A stretch of DNA of 64,000 nt from Variovorax paradoxus (GCF_009755665.1 NZ_CP046622.1:2356001-2420000); one strand, 5' to 3'; shown: positions 7,729-17,577, counted from the stretch's first letter. The notes: generated by a model from the letters alone, not told the origin. Numbers and translations: made by a program.

Positions 7729-9181
7729 CGCGGTCGCCCTCCTTGGCTGCATCGGCCCTGATGTCGGTCTCCGCCTGGTCGTCCTCGGGCGCGGCGGACA
7801 GCGGGCGCATCGGCGTTCGCGTCTCGCCCGGCCCGCCCCATGCGGGACGTTCGGCTTCGTCTCCGGCCGGGCCCTTGGCGATCAGGCGCAGCCCGTAGGC
7901 GGTGCCCGCGCCGAACACGACCAGGTAGACAACGACGAACAGCGCCAGCGTGAAGCCGACCTGCGCCGTCGAATGCTGCGGCGAGACGGCATCGGCGGTG
8001 CGCATGAGGCCGTAGACGATCCACGGCTGGCGGCCGATCTCGGTGGTGTACCAGCCCGCGAGGATGGCCACCAGCCCGGCCGGAGAGAGCGCAACCGCAA
8101 AGCGCAGGAAGTTCTTCCTGGCATAGAGCCGCTGCCCCCGCCGCAGCCACAGGCCCCAGAAGGCCAGCGCGATCATCAGCACGCCCAGGCCGACCATGGT
8201 GCGGAAGGTCCAGAACACGACGGTCGAGTTCGGCCGGTCTTCGGGTGCGAAGTCCTTCAGCGCGGGGATCTGCCCGTCCCAGCTGTGGGCCAGCAGCAGG
8301 CTGCCGGCGCGCGGAATCTCCACCGCGTAGCGCGTGACTTCGGCCTGCATGTCGGGCCAGCCGAAGAGCTTCAGCGGAACGCCTTCGCCTTCGGGCGTGC
8401 GCTCCCAGTGGCCTTCGATGGCCGCGAGCTTGGCCGGCTGGTGCTCGAGCGTGTTCAGCCCGTGCTGGTCGCCGATGACCGCCTGCAGCGGCGCGGCGGC
8501 CAGGAGCATCCACAGCGCCATCGACAGCATGGTGCGCACGCGCGTGTTGTCGCGGCCGCGCAGCAGGTGCCAGGCGGCCGCCCCGCCGACCATCAGTGCG
8601 GTGGCCAGGTAGGCGGCGGTGACGGTGTGCGCGAGCCGGTAGGGGAACGACGGATTGAAGATCACCCTGAACCAGTCGACCGGCACGACGCGCCCGTCGA
8701 TGATCTCGTGGCCTTGCGGCGTTTGCATCCAGCTGTTGGACGCGAGGATCCAGGTGGCGGAGATCAGCGTGCCGACGGCCACCGCGATCGTCGAGACGAA
8801 GTGCAGCGCGGGGCCGACGCGTTCGCGCCCGAACAGCATCACGCCGAGAAACCCGGCTTCAAGGAAGAAGGCGGTCAGCACCTCGTAGGCCAGCAGCGGC
8901 CCGGTCACGCCGCCGGCAAAGCGCGAGAAGTTGCTCCAGTTGGTGCCGAACTGGTAGGCCATGACCAGGCCGGAGACCACGCCCATGCCGAAGGCCACGG
9001 CAAACACCTTGATCCAGAACTGGTACAGGTCCAGGTACACCTTGCGGCCGGTGCGCAGCCACAGGCCTTCGAGCACGGCCAGGTAGCTCGCCAGTCCGAT
9101 GGTGAGCGCCGGAAAGATGATGTGGAACGAAATCGTGAAGCCGAACTGGATTCGGGCGAGCAGGAGGGCGAGGGGTTCCAT
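7718..9181 (-). CDS. cydA: Cytochrome bd ubiquinol oxidase subunit I
   Basis: 487 aa. The first helix carries the heme b595/d ligand His (FTISFHIIFPALTIG, His20). The quinol-site part ends with GWYTTEIGRQPW. The protein is shorter than E. coli CydA, fitting a short Q-loop, cyanide-insensitive (CioA-like) enzyme. It binds hemes b558, b595 and d and oxidises quinol on the periplasmic side. It is first gene of cydA-cydB-DUF2474. The 150-bp upstream gap (9182-9331) must hold the promoter, but I see no clear FNR box. Confidence 0.95.
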   Translation of the reverse strand: MEPLALLLARIQFGFTISFHIIFPALTIGLASYLAVLEGLWLRTGRKVYLDLYQFWIKVFAVAFGMGVVSGLVMAYQFGTNWSNFSRFAGGVTGPLLAYEVLTAFFLEAGFLGVMLFGRERVGPALHFVSTIAVAVGTLISATWILASNSWMQTPQGHEIIDGRVVPVDWFRVIFNPSFPYRLAHTVTAAYLATALMVGGAAAWHLLRGRDNTRVRTMLSMALWMLLAAAPLQAVIGDQHGLNTLEHQPAKLAAIEGHWERTPEGEGVPLKLFGWPDMQAEVTRYAVEIPRAGSLLLAHSWDGQIPALKDFAPEDRPNSTVVFWTFRTMVGLGVLMIALAFWGLWLRRGQRLYARKNFLRFAVALSPAGLVAILAGWYTTEIGRQPWIVYGLMRTADAVSPQHSTAQVGFTLALFVVVYLVVFGAGTAYGLRLIAKGPAGDEAERPAWGGPGETRTPMRPLSAAPEDDQAETDIRADAAKEGDRDGH

Positions 9182-9331
9182 GTCGGTGTTCGTTCGACCG
9201 GCTCGGCACAGCTCGCAACGAGCTGATGGTTGGTGGATGAGGCCGGTCCGTCGGCTCTATTACATGGCTGCGCGGCGAATCAGGGAATTGGGCGTTTTGA
9301 CCTACCTTCCTCCGGAGCCCCGCAGGCGCCT

Positions 9332-9718
9332 TCAAAGCTGGGCTTCTATCGCGGCTTTGTCCACCACGGACCACACGTACCTGATTCGTCCGTCCACGAA
9401 CTCATAGAAGACGTTCTCGCTGAACGAGACGCGCCGCCCGTCGATGTCCAGTCCAAGAAACCGGCCCGCGGGCGTGCAGTCGAAGTTGAGGCGAGCCGCA
9501 ATGGAGGCGGTATCCGCCACCACCAGCTGCACGGAAAATTTCAGGTCCGGGATGTCCCGATAGTTGCCCTCCAACATCGCCCGGTAGCCGGCCAGGCCGA
9601 CGGGGCGGCCGTTGTATTCGACGTCTTCAGCAACGAACTCGCGCAGCCGGCCGAGATCGCGTTCATTCAGGCAAGCGATGTATCGATGGTAGGCAGAAAC
9701 CAAGTCGTCTTCGGGCAT
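9332..9718 (-). CDS. SnoaL-like/ester cyclase family protein
   Basis: 128 aa. The pattern AYHRYIACLNERDLGRLREF, then DVEYNGRPVG, MLEGNYRDIPDLKF and WSVVDKAAIEAQ is that of small NTF2-fold SnoaL-like (ester cyclase) proteins. Members include polyketide cyclases and many proteins of unknown substrate. It stands alone, between the cyd operon and a small membrane protein, all on the minus strand. No catalytic role can be assigned. Confidence 0.75.
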   Translation of the reverse strand: MPEDDLVSAYHRYIACLNERDLGRLREFVAEDVEYNGRPVGLAGYRAMLEGNYRDIPDLKFSVQLVVADTASIAARLNFDCTPAGRFLGLDIDGRRVSFSENVFYEFVDGRIRYVWSVVDKAAIEAQL

Positions 9719-9761
9719 TGCACAGGTCTTTCACGCGTGCGCAGAGGCCTGCCGGGTTTGT

Positions 9762-9959
9762 TCACTTGGGCGCAGCGGGGCGTGCGTCTTGCTGCTGAGC
9801 CGGCGCGCCGCTTGCAGGAACGTTGCCCGGCCCTTCGGATGGGTCTCTGAGGCCGTAGAAGAAAAGTACCGCGACAACGACGATCGCGACCACGGCCAGC
9901 AGGGTCCACATCAATCGGCGGCCGATGTCGCCCTGCTTGTGATATCGCTTGGTTGTCAT
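9762..9959 (-). CDS. Small single-pass membrane protein
   Basis: 65 aa: a basic N terminus (TTKRYHKQGDIGRRL), one helix (about residues 16-37, rich in Val/Ala/Leu), then a Gly/Pro/Ala/Gln tail of low complexity that would lie in the periplasm. I do not recognise a family. It lies 43 bp upstream of the SnoaL-like gene on the same strand and may share its transcript. Confidence 0.6.
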   Translation of the reverse strand: MTTKRYHKQGDIGRRLMWTLLAVVAIVVVAVLFFYGLRDPSEGPGNVPASGAPAQQQDARPAAPK

Positions 9960-10082
9960 GGCTGCTCTTCCTTATTGAGGCCCATGTTTACCCCGCTGCA
10001 CGCGCAGCGCCATGCCGCTTTGACGACTTTTCTTGAGGGTGGCTCTCCTACGCGCCCTCAGATCCGAATGCGCTCGGTGCGC

Positions 10083-11546
10083 TCAGTGCGCGCCGATGGC
10101 TGCAGCCCTGATCGGCTCGGTCTGCCAGCCGCCGCCCAGCGCCTTGAACGCGCTGACCGCTGCGCGCGCCGATTCCGTCTGCGCCTGCGCTCTTGCATCG
10201 GCCACGCGCAGCATGCTCTCGTCGGCCTGCAGCACTTCGATCAGGCTGACCACGCCTCGCTCATAAGCCGCGAAAGACGCGCCCCGCGCCCGGCCGAGCG
10301 ATGCCTCTCCCTGCGCGAGCACGGCGGCCTGTTCCTCGCGCTTGACCAGCGTGGAGAACGCGTTCTCCACGTCTTCGGTCGCACGCAGTGCGGCAAGCCG
10401 GTAGGCCGCGAGCAACTCCGCGTCCTGCCCCTTGGCGAGTTCGATCTGTGCATCGATGCGGCCGAAGTCGAACAGCCGCCAACGCAGGCCGAGCAGGGCC
10501 GCGGCCTGGCTCGCGCCCCCGGTGAACAGGTTGCCGCTGGCCACCGAGGTGGCGCTGCCAATCGTTCCCACCAGCGACAGCTTCGGGTAGTACTCGGCCA
10601 CGGCCATGCCGATGCGCGCGTTCGATGCCGCAAGGCGCCGCTCGGCGGCAATCAGGTCGGGCCGGCGCCGCAGCAATTCAGCGGGCGAACCGGCGGCGCC
10701 GATGCGCGGCGCGACGGGAATGCCCGCTGCCGCTGCGAGTTCGGCGCGGTGCGTGCCCGGCGCCGCGCCCAGCATCACGTCGAGCGCATTCATGGCCGCG
10801 GCCTCGCCCGCTTCCAGCGCGGGCACCGATGCACGAACCTGCGCCAGCGCGCCTTCGGCCTGGCGCAACTGCAGCTCTGCGGCCAGTCCCTTGCCGTAGC
10901 GCAGATCGATTTTCGAGACCAGCTCCTGCTGCGTTGCGACTTGCCGGCGCGCAATGTCCAGGCGGGCTTGCAGGCCGCGCAGGGTGATGTAGATGTCGGC
11001 GGTCTGCGCGGCCACGGCCAGGCGCGTGGCGGCGGCGCCGGCCTCCGATGCCTGGTAGTCGGCCAGCGCGGCCTCGCGTCCCCTGCGCAGGCCGCCGAAG
11101 ATGTCCAGCTCCCAGCTTGCGCCCAGGTTCGCTTCGTAGGCGTTGCCGTAGCGATCGAAGCCCGGCTGCGCGTTCAGCACCTGGCCCAACGGCGTCTCCA
11201 CCGACTGGTAGGCCCTGGCGGCCTGCGCGCCGAGATTGCCCGAAGGCAGCAGCGCCGCGTTCGCTGCACCGAGCCCGGCCCGGGCCTGCGCCATGCGTGC
11301 GGATGCCTGCGCAAGATCCAGATTTTGTTTGAGCGCCTGTTCGACGTGGCGGGCCAGTTGCGCGTCGCCGAAGCCGGTCCACCACGCCACCAGTTCGGCG
11401 TTGGCGGTGGCCGATCGCCGGTCGAGGGCGGCCTCGCCGATGAACCGGTCCGGCAGGCTCACGGCAGGCCGGGCGTAGTCAGGTCCGACGGCGCAGCCTG
11501 CGAGCAGGCTGAACAGCAGGGGCAAGGCAAGGGTGCGGTGGAGCAT
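10083..11546 (-). CDS. NodT-family RND efflux outer-membrane factor
   Basis: 487 aa. A lipoprotein signal with lipobox LLAGC is followed by VGPDYARPAV, the hallmark start of NodT/OprM outer-membrane channels (two OEP domains, PF02321). It forms the trimeric outer-membrane duct for the RND pump encoded at 12366-16582. It is transcribed away from the TetR gene, and a palindromic operator sits 56 bp upstream. A decayed copy of its 3' end lies at 6450-6553. Confidence 0.93.
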   Translation of the reverse strand: MLHRTLALPLLFSLLAGCAVGPDYARPAVSLPDRFIGEAALDRRSATANAELVAWWTGFGDAQLARHVEQALKQNLDLAQASARMAQARAGLGAANAALLPSGNLGAQAARAYQSVETPLGQVLNAQPGFDRYGNAYEANLGASWELDIFGGLRRGREAALADYQASEAGAAATRLAVAAQTADIYITLRGLQARLDIARRQVATQQELVSKIDLRYGKGLAAELQLRQAEGALAQVRASVPALEAGEAAAMNALDVMLGAAPGTHRAELAAAAGIPVAPRIGAAGSPAELLRRRPDLIAAERRLAASNARIGMAVAEYYPKLSLVGTIGSATSVASGNLFTGGASQAAALLGLRWRLFDFGRIDAQIELAKGQDAELLAAYRLAALRATEDVENAFSTLVKREEQAAVLAQGEASLGRARGASFAAYERGVVSLIEVLQADESMLRVADARAQAQTESARAAVSAFKALGGGWQTEPIRAAAIGAH

Positions 11547-11601
11547 GGCTTTTGTTCCGTGAAGAGCGGCAGGAAGAACGGAAGAAGAATTCGACTTGAG
11601 T

Positions 11602-11625
11602 GTGACTATAATTCAATTTAGTCAC
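11602..11625. promoter_or_regulatory. TetR operator copy 1 (outer-membrane factor/tetR side)
   Basis: A perfect inverted repeat, GTGACTA and TAGTCAC separated by 10 bp, lies between the divergent outer-membrane factor and tetR starts. The same architecture (7-bp arms, 10-bp spacer) recurs at 12297-12320. Repetition on both sides of the regulator gene makes it a strong operator candidate. Confidence 0.8.
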
Positions 11626-11663
11626 TTGTTGTCGATTGTTTGCCCGGGCGGTAAGCTCCGGGC

Positions 11664-12281
11664 ATGAACAACGCAACTTCTTCCCCGCCTGCCACGCGGG
11701 GGCCGGCCGACCACGACGTGCGCGCGCAGATCGTCGTCGCGGCCACCGAGCATTTCAGCCAGTACGGGTACGAGAAGACCACGGTTTCCGACCTCGCCAA
11801 GGCCATCGGCTTCTCCAAGGCATACATCTACAAGTTCTTCGAGTCCAAGCAGGCGATCGGCGAAATGATCTGTTCGAACTGCCTGCGCGAGATCCAGGTG
11901 GATATCCGCGCAGCGGTCGACGCGGCCGAAAGCCCGCCCGAGAAACTGCGCCGCATGTTCAAGGCCATTGTGGATTCGGGCCTTCGGCTGTTCTTCCAGG
12001 ACCGCAAGCTCTACGAAATAGCCATCTCGGCGGCCAGCGAGCGCTGGCCGTCGGCCATTGCGCACGAGGAGTGCATACGGCAGATGCTGCTCGAGTTGCT
12101 GAAGCAGGGGCGGGAGTCCGGCGACTTCGAGCGCAAGACGCCGATCGACGAAACTGCGGCGGCCATTTACCTGGTCGTCTACCCCTACGTCAACCCGCTG
12201 ATCCTGCGGCTCAGCTCCGATCACACGGAGCGTGCGCCGACCCAGTTGTCGGGTCTGGTGCTGCGCAGCCTTTCGCCATAG
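11664..12281 (+). CDS. TetR-family repressor of the RND pump
   Basis: 205 aa. The helix-turn-helix is KTTVSDLAKAIGFSKAYIYK (about residues 42-61), typical TetR_N, followed by a variable ligand-binding half with YEIAISAASERWPSAIAHEE. The gene lies between the two halves of a tripartite pump and is flanked on both sides by matching palindromes. It therefore probably represses the channel gene, itself and the MFP-RND pair, and is released by a pump substrate. The ligand is unknown. Confidence 0.9.
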   Translation: MNNATSSPPATRGPADHDVRAQIVVAATEHFSQYGYEKTTVSDLAKAIGFSKAYIYKFFESKQAIGEMICSNCLREIQVDIRAAVDAAESPPEKLRRMFKAIVDSGLRLFFQDRKLYEIAISAASERWPSAIAHEECIRQMLLELLKQGRESGDFERKTPIDETAAAIYLVVYPYVNPLILRLSSDHTERAPTQLSGLVLRSLSP

Positions 12282-12296
12282 ACGATTAATTTCGTT

Positions 12297-12320
12297 GTGA
12301 CCATTGACTAAATTGGTCAC
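12297..12320. promoter_or_regulatory. TetR operator copy 2 (upstream of MFP-RND genes)
   Basis: GTGACCA and TGGTCAC separated by 10 bp form a perfect inverted repeat in the 84-bp gap between tetR and the membrane fusion gene. It differs from copy 1 by one base in each arm, changed in a compensating way that keeps the symmetry. Confidence 0.8.
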
Positions 12321-12365
12321 TATTATCAGAATTGGGGCCTTGATCGATTCGTCAATGGGCCCCTC

Positions 12366-13481
12366 ATGCACTCGCGCCGCCTCCTTACATCCGCACTTGT
12401 CTGCGCCTTTCCGTTGGCACTGGCCGCCTGTAACGACAAGACCCCGCCCGATCCGCGCACCCAAACGCCGCTGGTGCGTGCAGCCACCGTCCAAGGGGCC
12501 GCGGCGGCATCGCGCTCGTTCACCGGTACCGTAGCCGCGCGGGTTCAAAGCGACCTGGGCTTTCGCGTCCCTGGCAAGGTGCTGGAGCGCCTCGTCGATG
12601 CAGGCCAGACGGTCAAGCGGGGGCAGCTGCTCATGCGCATCGACCCCGTCGACCTGAAATTGGCGGCGCGTGCGCAGCAGGAGGCCGTGAGCGCCGCGCG
12701 GGCGCGGGCAAAGCAGGCCGGCGACGAAGAAGCGCGCTTTCGCGATCTGCGCGGCACCGGTGCCATTTCGGCCTCGGCGTACGACCAGGTGAAGGCGGCC
12801 GCCGATGCCGCCCAGGCCCAGCTCAGCGCGGCGGAAGCGCAGGCCGAGGTTGCGCGCAATTCGAACCGTTATTCGGAGCTCATCGCCGATGCCGATGGGA
12901 CCGTGCTCGAGACGCTGGCCGAGCCTGGCCAGGTGGTCAACGCCGGGCAGCCGGTGGTCCGCCTGGCGCAGGCCGGGCGCAGGGAGGCCGTGGTGCAGTT
13001 GCCTGAAACGCTGCGCCCGGCCGTCGGTTCGGGCGGGCAGGCCACGCTGTTCGGCAAGGAAAGCGTGGCTGTGCCGGTCAAGCTCAGGCAGCTCTCCGAT
13101 GCGGCAGACAAGCTCACGCGCACTTTCGAGGCGCGCTATGTGCTCGAAGGCGCGCTCGCCAACGCACCGCTGGGTGCGACGGTCACAGTCGACATCGCGG
13201 ACGGCAAGCCGGCACGGGCCGGTGGCGTCCAGGTGCCGATCAGCGCCTTGTTCGATACCGGCAAGGCGACGGGCGTCTGGGTCATCGGCGGCGATCCGTC
13301 GGCCGTGCGCTGGCAGCCGGTGGCCGTCGAGCGCCTGGATGGCGAGCGTGCCCTGGTGGCCGGCCAGCTAAAGCAAGGGGACCAGGTGGTCGCGCTCGGC
13401 GCGCACCTGCTGCGCGAAGGCGAGAAGGTGCGCGTTGCTGCCGCTGCGGCCGTACCCGCGGCAGGCGGAGCCCGCCCATGA
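12366..13481 (+). CDS. RND efflux membrane fusion protein
   Basis: 371 aa lipoprotein (LALAACND). The HlyD/AcrA pattern is clear: SDLGFRVPGKVLERLVDAGQ and VKRGQLLMRIDP (lipoyl half), an alpha-helical hairpin rich in Ala/Gln, then ADGTVLETLAEPGQVVNAGQ (second lipoyl half) and a beta-barrel. It links the inner-membrane pump to the outer-membrane channel. The stop overlaps the RND gene start (ATGA). Confidence 0.93.
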   Translation: MHSRRLLTSALVCAFPLALAACNDKTPPDPRTQTPLVRAATVQGAAAASRSFTGTVAARVQSDLGFRVPGKVLERLVDAGQTVKRGQLLMRIDPVDLKLAARAQQEAVSAARARAKQAGDEEARFRDLRGTGAISASAYDQVKAAADAAQAQLSAAEAQAEVARNSNRYSELIADADGTVLETLAEPGQVVNAGQPVVRLAQAGRREAVVQLPETLRPAVGSGGQATLFGKESVAVPVKLRQLSDAADKLTRTFEARYVLEGALANAPLGATVTVDIADGKPARAGGVQVPISALFDTGKATGVWVIGGDPSAVRWQPVAVERLDGERALVAGQLKQGDQVVALGAHLLREGEKVRVAAAAAVPAAGGARP

Positions 13482-16400
13482 GCGAAAGCCGCTTCAACCT
13501 CTCGGCGCTCGCCGTCCGCGAGCGATCGATCACGCTGTTCCTCATCTGCCTGATCTCGCTGGCGGGGCTGGTGGCGTTCTTCAAGCTGGGCCGCGCGGAA
13601 GATCCCGCCTTCACCGTCAAGGTAATGACCATCATCACGGCCTGGCCCGGCGCTACGGCGCAGGAGATGCAGGACCAGGTTGCCGAGAAGCTCGAAAAGC
13701 GCCTGCAGGAGCTGCGCTATTACGACCGCGCCGAAACCTACACGCGGCCCGGCCTGGCGTTCACGACCCTGACACTGCTCGACAGCACGCCGCCGGCGCA
13801 GGTGCAGGAACAGTTCTACCAGGCGCGCAAGAAGGTCGGCGACGAAGCGGGCAACCTGCCGGCCGGCGTGATCGGCCCGATGATCAACGACGAGTATGCG
13901 GACGTCACCTTTGCGCTGTTCGCGCTCAAGGCCAAGGGCGAGCCGCAGCGCGTGCTGGTGCGCGACGCCGAGACGCTGCGCCAGCGGCTCCTGCGTGTTG
14001 CGGGGGTGAAGAAGGTCAACATTGCCGGTGAGCAGTCGGAGCGCATCTACGTCGAGTTTGCGCACGACCGGCTGGCCACGCTGGGCATCGGCCCCCAGGA
14101 GGTGTTTGCCGCGCTCAACAGCCAGAACGCGCTGAGCCCGGCCGGGTCTGTGGAAACCAGGGGACCGCAAGTCTTCATTCGGCTGGACGGCGCATTCGAC
14201 ACCCTGCAGAAGATCCGTGACACGCCGCTGGTTGCGCAGGGCCGCACCCTGAAGCTGTCGGATGTGGCCACGGTCAAGCGCGGCTACGAAGACCCGGCCA
14301 CCTTCATGATCCGCAACGGCGGCGAGCCCGCCTTGCTGATCGGCGTGGTCATGCGGGAAGGCTGGAACGGGCTCGACCTGGGCAAGGCGCTGGACGTGGA
14401 AGCCCGCGCCATCAACGCCGAGCTGCCGCTGGGCCTCAGCCTCACCAAGGTCACGGACCAGTCGGTGAACATCAGCGCGTCGGTCGACGAGTTCATGGTC
14501 AAGTTCTTTGCGGCCCTGCTGGTCGTCATGCTGGTGAGCTTTCTGAGCATGGGCTGGCGCGCGGGCCTTGTGGTGGCCGCCGCGGTGCCGCTGACGCTGG
14601 CCGTGGTCTTCGTGGTGATGGCCGCGACCGGCAAGAACTTCGACCGCATCACGCTCGGGTCGTTGATTCTCGCGCTCGGCCTGCTGGTGGACGACGCGAT
14701 CATCGCCATCGAGATGATGGTGGTGAAGATCGAGGAGGGCTACAGCCATGTGGCCGCTTCGGCCTACGCCTGGAGCCACACGGCCGCGCCGATGCTCTCG
14801 GGCACGCTGGTTACCGCGGTGGGCTTCATGCCCAACGGCTTCGCGCCTTCCACCGCGGGCGAATACACCAGCAACATGTTCTGGATCGTCGGCATCGCGC
14901 TGATCGCTTCGTGGGTGGTTGCGGTGGTGTTCACGCCTTACCTGGGCGTCAAGCTGCTGCCCAACTTCAAGAAGATCGAAGGTGGCCATGCCGCCATCTA
15001 CGACACGCCGCGCTACAACCGCCTGCGCCGCGTGCTGGCGCGCGTCATCGCGCGCAAGTGGCTGGTGGCGGGTGCGGTGGTCGGCCTCTTCGTGGTGTCG
15101 ATCCTCGGCATGGGCGTGGTGAAGAAGCAGTTCTTTCCGATCTCCGACCGTCCCGAAGTGCTGGTCGAAGTGCAGATGCCCTACGGCAGCTCGATCACGC
15201 AGACCAGCAACGCCACGGCGAAGATCGAGACCTGGCTCTCCACGCAGCCCGAGGCGCAGATCGTCACCTCGTACATCGGGCAGGGCGCTCCGCGCTTCTA
15301 CTTTGCCATGGGGCCCGAGCTGCCCGACCCGTCGTTCGCCAAGACCGTGGTTCGCACGGGCAGCCAGGAAGAGCGCGAGGCCCTGAAGCACCGGTTGCGC
15401 CAAGCTATTGCCGACGGCCTTGCGTCCGAGGCGCGGGTGCGCGTGACGCAGCTGGTGTTCGGCCCGTACTCGCCGTTTCCCGTTGCCTACCGTGTGAGCG
15501 GACCCGATGCGAACGAGCTGCGCAAGATTGCGGCAGAGGTGCGGCAGGTGATGGCGGCCAGCCCGATGATGCGCACCGTCAACACCGACTGGGGCACCCG
15601 CACGCCCACGCTGCACTTCACCCTGAACCAGGACCGCCTCCAGGCCGTGGGGCTGAACTCCAGCGCCGTGGCGCAGCAACTGCAGTTTTTGTTGAGCGGC
15701 GTGCCGGTAACCACCGTGCGCGAGGACATCCGCACCGTGCAGGTGGTGGCGCGTTCGGCCGGCAGCACCCGGCTCGATCCCGCAAGGCTCGCGGACTTCA
15801 CGCTCGCGGGTGCCGGCGGCCAGCGCATTCCGCTGTCGCAGGTCGGCGAGGTCGAGGTGCGCATGGAAGAGCCGGTCATGCGGCGACGCGACCGCATGCC
15901 CACGATCACCGTGCAGGGCGACATCGCCGAGGGGCTGCAGCCGCCCGACGTATCGACCGCGATCACCGCGCAGCTGCAACCGGTGATGCAGAAACTGCCC
16001 GCGGGCTACCGCATCGTGCAGGCCGGCTCCATCGAGGAATCGGAGAAGGCGACGCAGGCGATGCTGCCGCTGTTCCCGATCATGCTGGCGATCACGCTGC
16101 TCATCATCATCTTCCAGGTGCGCTCGATCTCCGCAATGGTCATGGTGTTTCTCACGAGCCCGCTCGGGCTGATCGGCGTGGTGCCCACCTTGCTGCTGTT
16201 TCAGCAGCCCTTCGGCATCAACGCACTCGTGGGGCTCATCGCGCTCTCGGGCATCTTGATGCGCAACACGCTGATCCTGCTCGGGCAGATCCACCTCAAC
16301 CAGGAAGAGGGGCTCGATCCGTTCCGCGCAGTCGTCGAAGCGACCGTGCAGCGCGCCCGGCCCGTGATCCTCACGGCGCTCGCGGCCATCCTCGCGTTCA

Positions 16401-16582
16401 TTCCGCTGACGCATTCGGTGTTCTGGGGCGCGTTGGCGTACACGCTGATCGGCGGCACCTTCGCCGGAACCATCCTCACTCTGGTGTTCCTGCCGGCGAT
16501 GTATTCGATCTGGTTCCGGATCAAGCCGGGCGACGCCGGCCAGCCCGCGCACCGCACTGATGCGCATCTCGGATCTTCCTGA
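13478..16582 (+). CDS. RND multidrug efflux permease
   Basis: 1034 aa, the usual size of AcrB-type pumps. It starts with a cytoplasmic tail (MSESRFNLSALAVRERSITL) and TM1, followed by two large periplasmic loops. The proton-relay acidic pair is in TM4 (LGLLVDDAIIAIE, Asp405-Asp406). It exports hydrophobic or amphipathic compounds by proton antiport. The sequence belongs to the non-HAE1 branch common in beta- and gammaproteobacteria. It is translationally coupled to the fusion protein. Confidence 0.95.
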   Translation: MSESRFNLSALAVRERSITLFLICLISLAGLVAFFKLGRAEDPAFTVKVMTIITAWPGATAQEMQDQVAEKLEKRLQELRYYDRAETYTRPGLAFTTLTLLDSTPPAQVQEQFYQARKKVGDEAGNLPAGVIGPMINDEYADVTFALFALKAKGEPQRVLVRDAETLRQRLLRVAGVKKVNIAGEQSERIYVEFAHDRLATLGIGPQEVFAALNSQNALSPAGSVETRGPQVFIRLDGAFDTLQKIRDTPLVAQGRTLKLSDVATVKRGYEDPATFMIRNGGEPALLIGVVMREGWNGLDLGKALDVEARAINAELPLGLSLTKVTDQSVNISASVDEFMVKFFAALLVVMLVSFLSMGWRAGLVVAAAVPLTLAVVFVVMAATGKNFDRITLGSLILALGLLVDDAIIAIEMMVVKIEEGYSHVAASAYAWSHTAAPMLSGTLVTAVGFMPNGFAPSTAGEYTSNMFWIVGIALIASWVVAVVFTPYLGVKLLPNFKKIEGGHAAIYDTPRYNRLRRVLARVIARKWLVAGAVVGLFVVSILGMGVVKKQFFPISDRPEVLVEVQMPYGSSITQTSNATAKIETWLSTQPEAQIVTSYIGQGAPRFYFAMGPELPDPSFAKTVVRTGSQEEREALKHRLRQAIADGLASEARVRVTQLVFGPYSPFPVAYRVSGPDANELRKIAAEVRQVMAASPMMRTVNTDWGTRTPTLHFTLNQDRLQAVGLNSSAVAQQLQFLLSGVPVTTVREDIRTVQVVARSAGSTRLDPARLADFTLAGAGGQRIPLSQVGEVEVRMEEPVMRRRDRMPTITVQGDIAEGLQPPDVSTAITAQLQPVMQKLPAGYRIVQAGSIEESEKATQAMLPLFPIMLAITLLIIIFQVRSISAMVMVFLTSPLGLIGVVPTLLLFQQPFGINALVGLIALSGILMRNTLILLGQIHLNQEEGLDPFRAVVEATVQRARPVILTALAAILAFIPLTHSVFWGALAYTLIGGTFAGTILTLVFLPAMYSIWFRIKPGDAGQPAHRTDAHLGSS

Positions 16583-16620
16583 GCCGTTGCTCCTCTGCGC
16601 GAACGAAGAAGGAGAACACC

Positions 16621-17535
16621 GTGGACAGCCTGGATCTCCTGCGCACCTTCAGCGAGGTTGCCTCTTCCGGGAGCTTCTCCCGCACCGCCAGGCATCTGGC
16701 GCTGTCGAGGGGCACGGTCAGCAAGTACATCGCAACCCTGGAGCGCCGCTTCGGCGTCCGGCTGCTCAACCGGACCAGCCGCGCCGTGAGCCTGACGGAT
16801 GCAGGCCTGTTGCTGCTCGACAGGAGCAGGCCAATACTGGAACTGGCCGATGCCACGCGCGACGAACTGCAGGGCCGTGCGCGGGTGCCGAGCGGGCGGC
16901 TGCGCATTTCGGCGCCGCACGGCATGGACCTGACGGAACTGCCGGCACTGATCAACGAGTTTCTCGGCCACTACCCCGAGGTGAGCATCAGCCTCGTGCT
17001 CTCGAACCGCCAGGTCGATCTGACGGAGGAGGGCGTCGACATCGCGCTGCGCTTCGGCCCTTCGGCCAACGAGAACCTGATCGTTCGAAAACTGCTGCCC
17101 ATGGAGCTGAGCGTGTGCGCGGCGCCCATGTACTGGCGCAAGCACGGCATGCCAGCCCATCCCATGGAGCTTGCGCATCACCTCGCGCTCGTCAGCACGC
17201 AGTTGAATCCGATGGCGAAATGGCGCTTCAAGGCCGACGGCCAGCCTCTCGAGGTCGAGGTTCGCGGGAGGCTGGACGCAACGGAAGCCGGCCCGCTGAT
17301 CCAGGCGGCGCTGCTCGGCGCGGGCGTGGTCTATCTGCCCTCGGTGATGCTCAGGCCCTACGTGGAGAGCGGGAGGCTGGTGCCCGTGCTGCCCGAGTTC
17401 GTTCGAAGCGACATGTGGTTGTCGGCTGTTTATCTGCAGCGCCGGCACAGTACGGCGGTGCAGCGTGTGTTTCTGGATTTTCTGGCGAGCCGGCTCGGGC
17501 CTGCGGGATTGCGCATGAGGATGGATTCAAAATGA
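16621..17535 (+). CDS. LysR-family transcriptional regulator
   Basis: 304 aa from a GTG start preceded by AAGGAGAA. The N-terminal HTH reads SLDLLRTFSEVASSGSFS then LALSRGTVSKYIATLE. The effector domain belongs to the CrgA/DsdC-like branch (GRLRISAPHGM, VDIALRFGP). It lies 38 bp after the pump gene and 42 bp before the GST gene on the same strand. It could regulate the GST gene or act elsewhere. Confidence 0.88.
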   Translation: MDSLDLLRTFSEVASSGSFSRTARHLALSRGTVSKYIATLERRFGVRLLNRTSRAVSLTDAGLLLLDRSRPILELADATRDELQGRARVPSGRLRISAPHGMDLTELPALINEFLGHYPEVSISLVLSNRQVDLTEEGVDIALRFGPSANENLIVRKLLPMELSVCAAPMYWRKHGMPAHPMELAHHLALVSTQLNPMAKWRFKADGQPLEVEVRGRLDATEAGPLIQAALLGAGVVYLPSVMLRPYVESGRLVPVLPEFVRSDMWLSAVYLQRRHSTAVQRVFLDFLASRLGPAGLRMRMDSK

Positions 17536-17577
17536 CAACCTGCTTCAACACCGCAGCGAACCAAAGATCGCCGACAA

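Noticed and set aside
13136..16567. Very long open frame (1143 codons) antisense to the RND permease
   Set aside because: It is Arg/His/Gln-rich with no domain, the usual shadow of a GC-rich gene on the other strand.
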